Positions 13,001 to 27,700 of a stretch of DNA of 64,000 nucleotides are shown piece by piece. Within the stretch, counting starts at the first letter, position 1. Each line of letters opens with the position of its first letter. Made by a program: the position numbers and the translations under genes. The notes beneath the pieces were generated by a model, which was not told where the DNA came from, did not search any database, and was given only the letters and a program-made list of their open reading frames with translations. Source of the DNA: Nautilus pompilius (taxonomy: Eukaryota > Mollusca > Cephalopoda > Nautilida > Nautilidae); NCBI GenBank assembly GCA_018389105.1, contig JACATO010001665.1, positions 99,301 through 163,300 on the forward strand. The letters are read 5' to 3'.

Positions 13001-16000
13001 AAAAATAAGTAAACAAATAAATAAACAAACGCATAAGTGTTTGGCGCATGAGCCGCCTGCTCTCCATAGAGAGAGAGGAATGTTTTCGTGCTCCCAGACA
13101 GGTTAAGTTATCGACGCACGGCTGTGGAATGCTGTTCCAAATCTCCTGTAGCACTTGCCACACTGTATCCAAGGTGCTTGGTGGCCGTCCAACTTACTCG
13201 CAGAGCCTCAGCGACGTTCACATCAGGACACATTTTAAGCCAAGGCATCTCTCCGAGTTTTCCACCAGTCTCTTTGTGTTTCAGACAGTTTTTCACCTCG
13301 TTGGCATTGGAAGATGAATCCCCATCCAATCAGCTGTCTTTCTGAGGGAATAATATAATGGGTGAGAACCTGCGTGTAGTGTAACTGTCATCAGTCAGTG
13401 TACTTTCGTTTTATGCAAACTTGGCTGATACGCAGCCACACACTTGTATTGTGATTCACCCCTATTTTTTTTCTGTAGGTTGGTTGCCCCTTCTCAGCAA
13501 AGTGTTTTGGCACATCTACACATCCACTGAGATCATTTTGCTGTCTGTCTTACTGCTGTTCTTAGAGAAATGTTAACACCTGTATCTGCAGCTAAGTCTT
13601 TCACAGGATCTCTATGGGTTCCTCGTCTACCATTATAGAAAAACGTGCCCTGAGATATTTAACTTCACTTCTGAAGAGTTTGGGCTTTTTTCTTTAAACA
13701 TGTCTATCGGCAATGGTATTAGTTTTGCAAGTCCTCCAAAAATTTGATTTCTATACATCTGTCACGTGATACTTCTCAACGGCCATAGTATCCACCACTC
13801 TACAATGCCTATACAGTTATAGTCCTGTGGCGCTTTCAGACTGCTTGCATGACAACCAACCAGTGCCCCCATACTAATACCTGGCACTCGAGGCGTGGTT
13901 GTCACATGTTATTTGCATTTTATACCCAGCTTTTCTCTGTTTCTACAATTATTTCCAATACTGTACATAAAAATCTAATTAAAAACAACAACACGTAGCT
14001 GCTATCTGACCATTGTTGGTTTGTTATCAGACATTTAGTATAATTAACGTAAAACGTTAACCTATAAATGAGCCCAATGTCTGATTACATCCATCAAAAA
14101 CAACATAACACATTATGCTTTAGACTATATATTATTATAAATACGTATTATAACAATCGTAGGCCTTTTCTACTGTCTATAATATAACAATACAGTATTT
14201 TTTTTTAATTAATAAGATTTCCTGAAAAGGGTAAAAATTTACTTACTTTTGTTAGAAATTGTGTAGTTGTTTTGTAACTTTTATTACATGGTACAAAAAA
14301 TTGTGTTTTTATTGTAAGTAACATTTTTGTACATTTAAAATTTTAGAACGAGAGACCGAAGGCAATAAGGTTATTCGCGGGTGTTTTTAACCACCACAGA
14401 GAAAAGCCTTCTTGCATTTCGCGGATAGCTGGATACCAGCAGGTCTAAAACAACCCCTGTTAGAAACAAGAAGAACTTAGTTTAGGAAAGAAGGGTTCAG
14501 TTTGGTGGGTTGTCTCCACTGCTGCTCATTTTTATCTCAGAGTTAAAAGGGGGACACTCGAGTCTCTGACCCTCTCCCCCCCCCCAAATCTTATTTCGGA
14601 GCAACAAGCAAAGTTTTCACCAGCTTCCTTAATGAGATTTTACCCATACGGACCGTGGCTGTTCTGTTTTCAGTTGGAAGTGGGGTCCACAACATGAAAA
14701 ACCTTGGGGGGGGCCAAAGAAAGCTACAGGGCTGAGTGGTAAATATACGCAGCACATCCAGTTTGTGTTCTATTCTAAGCATGACGCAGATTTGTTTGTG
14801 ATGAGAGATGGAAAGAGAGAATATGCCGACCAGATGTAAGGTAGAAAAAAGTAGTGTGTGACCACTGGAGCAGTTCTTCCACGAATACAGCGCCCCACCA
14901 TAATAATTTAGCAACCTGCCAGTAATACAGCATACAGCAGTTTGTGTTGCAGGAAATGACAATTAAAAGACAAGCAACAGATTACGCAAACTTTTGTTAC
15001 AGCATGCTTGCATGTCTAGTACACCCTTTTCGAATTTTACCCGCCTTTGATGTCATCATGTGGCATTCCCCTATCTAGATCAGCTCATCTGCAACCTGTT
15101 TCTCTTTTTTTTTTTTCAGAGTAATTTTTAACCCCCTCCCAATCTGTAGCTCACATTTTTTCCCAGATCCACTACCAACATCTCGTGTTGGGCTCCCCTG
15201 ACTGTGTTTCGTGCAGCGCCTTGTCGTGGAAACCCCAGTTTTTTTGGCGGGGGTAGGGGTCCTGGATGCATTGGTCCACGACCCCCCCAGATGGAACCTG
15301 ATTAAGTTTTGTATTTTTAAATCAGGTTTACAGTAATGAAAATTTGGGAAAGACAAGAGACACAGGTGAGAGGGAGGGTGGGGGCAAAATCAGATACAGC
15401 ACCTCGACGATGTAATGAGTGATGTTTCCATTCGGCTCGACCGGTGGCTCCCAGGTCAGCCGCACCGTTGAGGCTGTCACGTTCCCAGCTGTCAGATTCC
15501 GGGGACTCGTACCGGGAGCTACAATTCAAACAAGAATAATCCATGAAACACATCAGGTGAGACACTAGAGGATTCTAAAAGAAAAAAGTTTATGAGAATT
15601 TGTTTTCTTTTTCTTTTTTTTTTTTAATTAACATTTCTTTCTCAAAACTGGGAGGGGGGGAGGGATTTTAAAATGCATTTTGTTGTTACCGTGATGGCAG
15701 TGGAGACGGGTACACACGTCTCTGAGTATAAGGGGGTCTGTAACCCGCCATCCACCCTAAGATAACAGACTTATCTGACTTTATTTTCCCCAATATGAGC
15801 CCAGGACTGGTTCGTCATTTTTGGCCATCTTAGTTCATGAGTCAGTCACCAGGGAGGGTGAGAGCTTGGGGGGGGGGGACTGTATCCACCGTCTGTGCGT
15901 GTTCAGATTGCTTCTTGTCAGGTGGCTAGCATCCTTTACGCTCTTTGGTCGGTTGCATTCTCCTCCTCGCTAGTGACTTTTATGGCGACAATAGACGTGA

Positions 16001-19000
16001 CCCTTGCGAAGTGTCCAGCAGTGCTTATGATAGTTCGGTGCCATGCAATCCAAAAGAAAGGAAAGTGAGTAGTTCTTAGTATTCAGCAAAAACTAAAAAG
16101 AAAGAACACGAATAAAGCTTCTGGACAAGCAGCAGAAACTGTCTGATCATCTATGGGTCCCATTAGGGTCAAGCAACAGGGGGGGGGGGGTTACTGTACA
16201 TATATACATACATATACCATTATGTCATGAGTGGTATTAGTCTTGGTTTGGAAATTAAAAGTGAATCCAGATAGATAAAAATCTTAACTTCGTTTAACCA
16301 TCAAAACCGATTCGTTCAGTTTTCGTTTTTCTTCTAAGAATGCAAACTCATCTCTTCCAGGTGGATGAATACCTGTGGTTTCTTTCTCTAAAGTAGCTGA
16401 TGTCATTTCAGCCATTAAGGGTTAACGTAGCCTAATTCATGGTCCTGTAAACACTTTTCCACTGTTTAGGATTTAATTCACTTCACAAATGGAGGAGGAA
16501 TCAAATATTTAACTTCCATCCAAAAAAACTATTTTATTTTAGTACTAAAAGTCCTTCCATTAGCTGTGAAACAGAGTGGGAATTTTTAAGAGGAAGAAAA
16601 ACCATTTGACCAACTGGTTCCGTTATTTACCTGTCTCTTCTGTTTTTATGAAACTCGGGTCTCCGCACAAAGTTCCCCTCCGAGTCACGACGCACACACA
16701 CACTGCATACAGGGTGAATGGCTCAAGGCCTGTAACTTCCACCTGGCTCTGTTCCGGAAATCTACCGACCGCAGTCACATTTTTCACAAAACCTGTGACA
16801 AAACAAAAAAAAACAGGACATGTCTACTAGAAGAGAGAGAGGAGAGGAGAGATGGCGTCGGTAGAGAGAGAGAGATGGCGTTGGTAGAGAGAGAGAGAGA
16901 TGGCGTCGGTAGAGAGAGAGAGAGATGGCGTCGGTAGAGATAGAGAGATGGCGTCAGTAGAGAGAGAGAGAGATGGCGTCGGTAGAGAGAGGAGAGATGG
17001 CGTCGGTAGAGAGAGAGAGATGGCGTCGGTAGAGAGAGAGAGATGGCGTCGGTAGAGAGAGAGAGAGGCGTCGGTAGAGAGAGAGAGAGATGGCGTCGGT
17101 AGAGAGAGAGAGAGATGGCGTCGGTAGAGATAGAGAGATGGCGTCAGTAGAGATAGAGAGATGGCGTCGGTACAGAGAGATAGAGAGATGGCATCGGTAC
17201 AGAGAGATAGAGAGATGGCGTCGGTACAGAGAGATAGAGAGATGGCGTCGGTACAGAGAGATAGAGAGATGGCGTCGGTACATAGAGAGATGGCGTCGGT
17301 ACAGAGAGATAGAGAGATGGCGTCAGGCAAAAGATGCAGGAGGCGCTGTACCAAATAAAGACTCCTTTGAAAGCTGGAGTCACAAAATTTTTAAAAAAAA
17401 AACAAAGTTTCATCTAAACTTTATTAATTCTGTCTGACTGATATTGACGTTTAAATTTTGAACTTTGTTTAATCAATGCTAAATAATTCGGTAAAAGACA
17501 TCACTTGGGACGGAAAAATTGCAAATAGAGTTGCAGAAGCAGCTGCCCCTCTGTGTACTTTTGCCTGTGCGTGCGCAGGTGAAAGGTGGGTGAAAAGTGT
17601 ACGGAGCGGGTTGAGAAAGTAAGATATATGTATGTATCTTAAAAATGTGTGTGTGTGTGTGTTCAAAATTAAGGTAAACATACTGGTATTTACTGTTCTT
17701 ACAAACATGAGAGAAATCTGTATAGGCAATCTGATACATGAGCGGCTTCCCTCGAAGCTGTCTGCAACTCATTGAAGGCCACCTGATTAGAGTGAATCCG
17801 ATACCATTTTTCGCTTTAGAAAGTTCCGGTTCCTTTGGCTTGGCAGCAGCTGACACCACCAGAGAAAAGAGTTAAAAAAAAAAAAAAATAATATTAATAA
17901 TAAAAGGAAAAACAAAACTGGTGAGAGATGATGCAGATGGAGAAACACAGATTCTAAAGTTTGTTGTTGTTGTTTCTTTTTTAAATTTATAATTCCTTCC
18001 CAACACTGGCGAGTTTAAAAATTCATTTCTAGCAATAATTAAAAGTTAAAGGTAAGTTCTGTAAGAAGTGAATTCTCTTTAAAGTTGGTCGTTAAAGTTT
18101 CTGATGATTTTGGAAAACGTTAGCAACGCTGAGACCCATAACACAGGAGAACTGGTCTCCAACAACCTTGGCATTTCTTATCATCTAGCTTTTTTGTCTT
18201 TAAAAGCCGATATAATTCATCCCTTTTCTGGAAGCAGTTCAGTAACTCAGATCTCATGCATTCCGACTGTAATTTAAAGCGTATAAATCTAGTGAAAACA
18301 GGGAGCCTTGAATATCAAATTAAACTTTGATTTTTGCATATTTTGAATCAAACGGAAGGATAATTAAACTGGATGAGCTGTGTGATAAGGGAACAGATAC
18401 TTCAAAGGTGTTAGGAAAATCCTTAGCAATCACAGCAGATTAGGTGTCCAGGATCACTCAGTCCTTCTTAAGAAGCCGATGGAAAATGGATGAACCAACC
18501 TTCCACTTTTCTGAAGACCTGGGATGTTTGAAATACGACAAATAATCACTCAGAACTTTCCATAATCCTAAATCCTTTATTGCCACTTGATAAAAGATCC
18601 ATTCGTCTCACTGACGGCCATTTCTCTCTCTCCCCGCCCACCCTTGCGATGGAGCCTTTCATAAGCCGTAATGGCTTCCTGCCTAAACCAAACTAAAAGC
18701 AGTTCTAATCGGTCACTTTCGCAAAGCAACGTCAGCAAAAGCTTCAGTCAGCTTCTCCTCCCATACAGATGGGCAGTAAGACACAAATATGTTTAAAGGT
18801 GTCAGCAAGAAATCCAGGTACTGACTGCCCAGGCAGACCACCTGAAGGAAACCGAGACATCAGATGGTGTTCCCAGTTACTCCCATGGAAAGACCAAAAC
18901 AGAGCTAACCATTCCTGGCTGCTTCCCGGCCCAAATTCACGTAACAAGCTGTCCCACCCCCCCACAACAGATGATGGTAAACTTACTTTGATTATAGTTA

Positions 19001-22000
19001 AAATCACACTCTGTGAACATCAGCCCGCTGCTGCTTTCCAAAGAGTTGAAAGACACTGCAAATCTAAATTCGTGAGGGTCCCTGTCTAGTGAGACAAGGT
19101 ATTCAGCCGAGCCCGCTGGCAAACTGACCCAGTCCAAATATTCCTGAAGCACAAAGCAATTGTAGCAGCTCAGAGGCTATTTGTGCTGTCTTCTTCTCAG
19201 TAACAACATAGTATTTACTGTGTAACTTCAGGCGTTATCTAGCAGCCATGAAATAATAAAAACAACTGCATGAGAACCTTTAAGAGCAATCTGCCGTTCC
19301 AGTTCACCTCACCTTGCAGCTTACAGTGGCGTAGTCTTTCAAGCACCAGAACACAGTTGTGTTCAACACTCTACTCTCTTCTGGCAATTTCCAGGACACC
19401 AAGACATTGTTGCCTGTCATTCTTTCAGATACAACGCCAGCTGGCTTTGGAAGTGCTGAAAACAAACAAAAAGACAGACTACAACAAGGTTACAGCCTCC
19501 TCTCCCCTCCCCAACATGAACTAAAACTGTGTCAGAAATATCTCTATCTTCAGAATGCAAAGTAATGCAATTTTATTGTTCTTTCAATAATAATAAGGAC
19601 ACTGATTGGTATATGTTGGGAATTGGTTCGAATTAGTATTAACAGAAGACGAGGACATTATTCAAAGGAATCAAACCTGCCAATAGGAGTTTTATTTCGA
19701 AGTCCATCAGATTTCAAAATCGTTCCCAGTTACAGATCAGAGGCGGCAGAGAACTGAAAAATGTCGATTATGTTATTCTTACTCTTCAAACATTTGGCCT
19801 TTTAAAATTCCCACAAGTGCTCTGCCTGGAATTATTCTGTTCTTAATAAACTTATCACACGGTTACCAAACTTGAAAGCTCTGCAGATATTTAATTTCTA
19901 AAAGAATATTTACCTAGATGAATTTAGTCAGTATTACCTGATTACAGAAAAAAACATCATGTAACCCGAGAGGTTTTGTCTCATGGCAACTTTCAGGTGC
20001 ACTGAAGCACCAGGATGTTGGCAATAATGCTGCTGTGCACCTGTAGATAGTTAACTACAGAATTTACCTGTAAATCTTAACTTTTATTTTGGTTTATTAG
20101 TAAGTGATGCTGATGTGGTAAGCATCAGGTGAGATCCAAGGAATGACTCGGTTTCCTTCCTGTTAGCTTTTGACTTTACACGGGCTAATTAGATTACTGA
20201 AATTAATGTTTACCTGCAAAACACGAGGGTCAGTGTTGGTACATGGACTAAAAAATATCTGTGTGTACTTACGTCATAGATTTTCATTGAACCTTATGGA
20301 AGAAAACTTAACTCAAACAATAGCCAGATAAAACAGCAGTAAATTCCAGGTGTTTCAGAATAACTGGACTGTAAGTGGTTTCAAAGAAAGAAAGTAATAT
20401 ATACTTTTAAATCTTCTTTTTTTTTTTAAAATGTATTTAGAAAAGTAGCGATGTATTACCTTGTCAAGGTAAATTTCAGTTTTCAAACTACAGTTCTCTG
20501 TTATATTAGAAGGTAGTTCATTACACATTTAAAAGTTCTGGGAGAATCTTTTGGCTTTGGAAGGAAAGCAGATCATCGTTTAAAAAGAGTGGAAGACTGT
20601 ATTAGTTCAGCTATGTTAGAATCCGCTGACTTTTAAATTCAAGCTCAAAGCAGGAAACCTAGCCCCATCCCCCCCCCCCCAGATGCTACGCCACCACAGC
20701 CACATGATGTGATCTCATTTTCCAAAGGTTCTTCAGGACACCAACACAAATAACTGCCGTCTTCGTCTCTGGGCTTCTCTGTGGCTTGTCTGTGCCACAC
20801 CTGCACGCCTTGTGGCTGTTCAGGTAAGTGCTCTCCCCACTTGGCTCAGTGCGAGTTGCCGTAAACTTGCCGCAGGTAACTACAGACTCCTCTCTGCGCA
20901 GTCTTCCACACAGAGAGTGTAGATACCAGAACTTTACTCACCGTGTTAGATGTTGTGAACTCTTTGGTTGTTTGACATTCGATTTCAAGCCACTAGCTGC
21001 CGTGTTAGTCTAGTTTTGATAAAAATCTGTGTGTAACCAGCCACCCACATCAGTCTGCTCTCTGTGAGAGCTCCTAGTCTTACCCAGACCCACCCCGGCT
21101 CTTTAATGTCAGTCATTTCACTCTGACGTCCCATGCTGAACATTTTTGGTACCCTCTTCTAGGCCCCTCCTCACTGGTTTTTGGGGGTGGGGCAAGTTCC
21201 CTGAAAAGTTTGTCGTTCAAGGATACTGCCAAATGGTAATCCATCACCGATTAAACAACGTCCATGAACCCATCTCCCACCCACGAGCCTGGGAATTAGA
21301 AACCACAAACTTCTAATCCACCCTTTTCTGGATGGATTACAGTTGCATGGCTCATGTTCTTCAGTCGCCGACAGCTCTGACATCTGCTGCCACGAAGTGC
21401 AGTGAATCTCCGTACAAACAACGATAATTTAAAACTTTTCTTTAAAGTATGAAGTGCACTTTAAATACTAATTTTATTTGTGTCCTGCACCCTTAAACAT
21501 AATAAACTGACCCTTCAGAAACTTACCTGATTTTTTTTTTTTTAACCCTACATCTACTTACATTCCTAAAAATACAAAGCTATGCACTTCCAATTCAAAA
21601 CAAATGGACAGATACTCACCGCGATCTCCTCTGACAATGTAAATCTTTGATGCAGGTGAGTCACCTCTAATTGTGCTGGCTGTTACTGTAATCCAGGAGG
21701 AGTCTTGAAATCCAGAAGTTTTGATCATCGCATTTAATGAATCATTTTTCTTCTCGATTTTCAGCGTATGATCACCACTGACTTTGACAGTAAAGAACCG
21801 GATGATACCATTCCTGTATTTCTTAGGGACGTTCTGTAAAAATAATAGTAGTTTCAATACAACACCTAAATTTGGTCTCCAATAAAACGGTTAATGAATA
21901 TTTAGTTAAATTTGTTGATAAGACTAATTTATTTTTATGTACATGTAAACTTTAAAAATGACTCTTTTTTTTTTTTTTTTAAAAAAATAAATGAAAATAA

Positions 22001-24678
22001 ATTGTATTGTAAAACGTTTATAGCGAATATTATAAAAACTGTTCAGCAAGACAGAATTTTTTTCTGTTTTAAATTCTCATTAGTACAGGGGCAGGTGAAA
22101 CACTGAATATACGTTAATCAGAGACCCAGTCATGAACGTTTGAGTAAGGGATGTATTTCCCAAACGTGTGAAGAAACATTGATATAACTAAAAAGCAAGA
22201 CAAAGTCGTCTTGCGCCTTTTGTAGGTGGATCAGCTATTAGCTCTGGATTCCATGTGCACTTGCAGGTGCCTTCAGAGTGAAATGGGGCTGCTACAGTAG
22301 GGCGATTAAGACGCCACTGCGCATGGCCCACCACCTGACATTTAAATTTACTATTTATTCTCCGAAACAAAATCTGCTGACATGATTAGACACGTCAATG
22401 TGACGACGTTAAAATTTGCGTTTACCTTCCAGTATATGGTGACAGTGCCAGTGTGACTTATGTGGTAAGCCCCAGGTGTTACGATAGGCCCTTTACTCGG
22501 AGCTGGAAAAACACAAATAAGTTAATACAGTATGCTAACTACACAACATTTACCGTCTCAAATCTCACCCAATTCATTTTTCTGACCCCCTCCCACCTCC
22601 TCCTTTTATTTTCCCTTGGCGCCCAATCAGATTTTTCAATTGCAAACAAAAATCCATTATCTTTTTGTAATTTAATCATAAGTTTTTTTGTGAATAATTA
22701 TCTCCACAACATCAGAACTGCTTGTTGCTTAGATAACAATGTTGCTGTTTTTAGGGTTTGGCATCATTCTATAAAACCCCACACCAGACCTGTTTTCAAT
22801 CCACGCACGTGAAACAGATCAACAACCAGACCACACACTTTGTGGATGACACCATACTGCACCAGGTCAGACCATCAAGCGGGAAGATGCAACGTGTTTA
22901 CAGCCAAATCAAACTTGTTCAGCTGACTGAATGGTAGGTATGTCATCTAATGTCAGTAAGTGCGAGTGCCTTTGTTTGAATCACAGGTTAAATTCATTTT
23001 GGGTCACTGTCAGTGGTTTCAAAGGTGTGTCAAATTCTCATTTCAAGGTTAAAGCTTTCTCATATATAGATAATTAAAGAAACCTGACAGTTCTTCATTT
23101 TGCTGCTTTACATCTTTGCAAAGAAAACAATATATATATATGTATATATATACACATAGTGTCAGCTGTTTTTGCATCAGCCTTTAATTATTAGTAAGTT
23201 TTGAATACTGCAAACAGCAATGATTCCAATATAACAAAACATTTGCTGAGGAAGAACTTACTTACTTCTTCCTAAAGGCACGTCTAAAAGGATCACCAGA
23301 AACTCTGTCCACTTACTAGTACATCACGCACATCGCACCCAATATTTCCACAAAATTTCTACAGAGATTCCTAACCTGCTTGCAGAGTTCTACTCTTCAT
23401 CTTCATGGCATTGCTCCAAACTGAACTCTCCACCAACTTGTACACCAAAGTCATTTCATACTCTGTGTAAGGAATCAGGTTTCTTATATTCAACATAGTT
23501 GATTCAATGCTTTCCAAAGTCATTTCCTAAAGAAGAATAACCAAAAAAAAAGGAGAGAGAAAAACCATTTTCCTCTGGACTAAATTGGAACAGATTCATC
23601 ATCATCAGAACTGGTCCTTACTGGTGTGAGGTGGCTCAGACTTTTACTATGTACATTTCTCTTGTAGCTTATAACAGTTTGATGATAACATGGTGTTGAA
23701 GGGACAAATAATCAAACTCCAAGCTGTTTATTTTTTTAAGACAGTGGTGGCCGGAAAATCTTTAAGCATGTCCTCAAGCTATGGTGCGCGCTACTGACCA
23801 GGGTAGATACAAGGTCAGAGAACGGGCCATCCACTCCCCTGCTATCTGTGGCCAGTGTTGACTGTAGAAAGGATTTAGTTTGAACTTTCTAAAGAACCAA
23901 ACACCAACTTCCAATCTGCTCCAAATAAAGCAAAAACACGAGCAATGAGGTAACAGGAAGACACAATGAGTGCAACCAGACCAGCAGTTCTGAGACTGAC
24001 ACAGCAGAGAGATGTAGAGGAAACCACCGAGGCCAGCTGTAGTTAAAGGGGCAGGTTTTCACAGCAACAGCAACAGCAACATTAAACATATAGTGAACCT
24101 ATAGTCCGTATACATTGATTTTAGTCTCATCTATGCTGCCATAGACAGACTCCAGCTCCAAATTTACAGAGTCAAAATTTTCCCATAAAAAAAGACTAAA
24201 CTAAACATAAAGAACAAAGTTACTTGCATTTGACTGGTTGCTCCACTGTGACTTATAGATCAGTTTATACTGAACTGGACCCCAAACCTCCAAATAAACG
24301 TCTGGAAGTTTTCCAGTCAGGTTCAAGGAGTAGCTGGTGGGAAATATCTTCACATCTCGTAGGGCTGACAACTTCACTAGATAGAGAATTTAAGAAAAGA
24401 AAGACTGCCAGTGTGTGCTGCTCGGCACAGATCAACTACTTTCAATTTTCTAGCTAAATACTAATCATCTAGCAAAGGGTGGACAACTTGGGCAACTTCC
24501 CTACATGCGGTCCATGAGGGGGAAAAAAAAGGTATTATTTCCTAGTTTGTTTTAATTCTCTATTGTGCCATTAAATAATTCTATTTGAATTACCTGGGAT
24601 TTTAACTTTACCTTGATTATCCCTTCCTTTGTTATATGTAGCACTTGTTTTGTTCGCAATGTATTATATACCTCTCAC

Positions 24679-24709
<31 letters not shown>

Positions 24710-27700
24710 TGTGTGTGTATTTGTTGAAATAATTGCATGTAATATTTTTATCAGCAATTCTTATAATTGATAAATTTCATTATTTTGTATCTTGTTATTT
24801 GTGAGAATGCAGGTGTCCAAGAAATATATAAAGACGACGATTACAGATGAGCAGCAAGAAATTTTCCACAGCAGTCCAGACACGTAGCAGCTTCTGCTTA
24901 TGATGGAATGAATGCCAGCACAAAAACAATGGTAATTGTAAAATATCAAGGCAACATCTTCACTATATTTGTTGCAGTAAATTACTGTTCATTGTTGTGT
25001 GGTTCCTCATATCGACTGTGGCTGAGCACGTTGCTGATAGACAAACTGTCTCCCATTTCTCTTCTTTTTTATTACCCTGTGTAGTTTATTTTGTGATTAC
25101 AAAAGTTGAAAGAAGAAGAAGAAGAAATACTGAAGCTCCCAAATCTCAAAAGCATTAATTTGTTTCACTATAAAAATAACCAATTTGCAATTTTAAAAAA
25201 ATCACATGTACATCTGGCTAGGTTTCTTTCTATATTCATTTCCCTTCATTGCAACACAACTTGCAGAGATCTGACGTGTGGCCAACAAGGAGTTTGGTGA
25301 GATTGCTCGGGCATGATTCCCAAAAACGCTGCGGCGCTTCTTGACTTGATTCACTGACGGGTAGACATCTGTGAGGTTGGAGAAACATCGCCCTACAACC
25401 GTTCACCAGAAAGCATTGCCAGTCTTAGGAACTGACAGTTCTGACTGCAACAGAAAGATATCTACTAGAGATTTTCATTTTCAGGTACCACAATAAAAAA
25501 AAAAACCCCAAAAATGGCCGGCTAGGCAGGGAAAAGCATCGTGCCAGGGAAGACTCCCCAAATCAAGCCATTCCCACAAGAAGCGACTTCAGGCCCCACC
25601 TGACCTTAGCAGTCCGGTAATTTAATCAAGGAGCTTTTTATCATCAAGGACACAACCCATAGCATTTTGAATGCAAGGATATAAAAGAAATACAAAATGT
25701 ATCTACTCCAGTTGTCAGATATAGAACCACAGTAGGCCATTAACAATTTTTAGAAAATCCACACTGGTGATGAAAGATTTTTTTCTTTTTAGTTTTAATC
25801 TTTAATCTTCTTTGCCAAAAGTTTACAACAAAAAAAAGGGCCTGAAGAATACTTACTGAAAAAAATACCATATGTAATTTTCGCTATCATTAAAGTAATC
25901 TTTACTTCATCTTTAACTGAATGAACCAAAAGACCACCTTTACAATGTAAATGCCCATGTAAAGCTGGTCTTAAAGACGAGGTAAAGATGTCGTTTTTCT
26001 GCTGTGTATGGCTGATGCTGATCTGTTCCATCATTGGAGATGAGCATCATCCTATGCACATAGCAAACTCTTGTCTCATTCACATTTTTATTTCCATTAA
26101 AATGATACCAGCATCAAACGCAGGCCCAGGGAAAAACAGAGACAGACAGACAGAGACAATTTGACAGCAGCAGCTTATTTCAAAGTTAATTAAGGGGGTG
26201 ACAGCGCAGAATGAGGGCTCCTACAGGTAACTAAAGATGAGAACCTACCTATCGACTCATTAGTCAGCACGCTAAAGTTTTTCCGATACACTCCGAATAC
26301 ATTTTCTCCCGTCAGTTGGAAGTCATACGTCTGATACAAGAAGAAGCAGGTTCCGAGTGGTTCTATGACACAGCGCCCTCTGGTTGTGGGTTTCGTGGAC
26401 CCAGCATCAGTGATTGGACAGCTGCATGAGCAGTGTGGACAAATCAAGTTGCATGCATCACGGAAGCACCGTGCCCTAACAGAGAGGTTGTGAAATAGTC
26501 TGAAACGCAAAGAAAGCATCGATCTTAGTGCGTGCACAGCCCTGTTGGACACCATACCATAAAAGGCTTTTACAAAAAACTTACTGCAGCTTGCGAACGC
26601 ATTCGTCGGGAACAAGTCTCAAAAATCTACCTCTGAAAAACAGGCACAGTCTGATGGCAACCCCTCCCTGACTTCTAAAAGTCGCAGCACTGGACAAACT
26701 AAACGTAAACAGATGTGTGGGAGTCATAGTCTTAAGCGTATCACCCTATCTATTCAACTTCGGAAAACTGGCAACAGAAGCCGGGATATTTCGTTGCTTT
26801 TTCTTTTTTCTCTTCTCACCTCTTCTGACCACTTGTTCTGTTTCTTGATAAGTGCATCACCTGAGCACAGTGTTACTGTACTGTAAGAGTCAGAAATGAA
26901 AAAACAAAAGACAGATACAGATTTATACAACCTGGCAGACTTGTGGGGGCCGTGGCATTCCAAAAGAGCGGCTATTTTAGCTCATGGGTGTAACTGAAGA
27001 ACCCCTGTTAATACACATACGTACAGAAAGGTAGGGTAGGTATGCCTCGTCTAAGCATGCGAAGTGAGTGGAAGCAATCAAGGGTATCATGCAGCATCTC
27101 ATTGTCAACTTTGGAATGAAAGGGGAAAAAAAGAAAACACCAGTTTTTAAGTAGTTATAGTTAATTCTGATAATTTCTATAGTTTTTCAAGCATAGACAA
27201 AATCATTGCTGAACCCATTTATGCACCCTGAGGTCACGTGATTGGTTTTTCTTAGCATAAAGTTCTTCAGAAAACTGTTTAGGAGTCCTGGAATTTGAAT
27301 TTTAAGCAGAGAGTGGGGGAGATGGAGGAGGAGAGGGGAAAACGAAGCAGATAAAATACAAGCAATGGAAAATATAACAGATATTGTATATCAGTGGGTG
27401 AAATTTTGCATGAAAACACGTATTTCCAAAGTAAAAAAAAACAAACAAAACAACAAGTTTTCTTTTATCTGCTTCTGTCGTTAAAAATAAGCTGACACAT
27501 GAGGATCCATACTGAAGACTTGAAGGTTTTCAAAAATGCACATGGATCAAAGAATACCAAAAACAATCACCATCAGCATCTTTGACCAGAAAAGACAAAA
27601 ACAAAGCCAAAAACGGGTCTTGAAATTATTTTGCTCTTTATGCCATTGAAATTAAACGGATTGCAGATTTCTCCCCTGAAATAATAACAACAACAACAAC

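Noticed and set aside
16827-17437. Several frames of 65-175 codons on both strands
   Set aside because: They arise from the GA-rich minisatellite; all frames are open because the repeat lacks stops.
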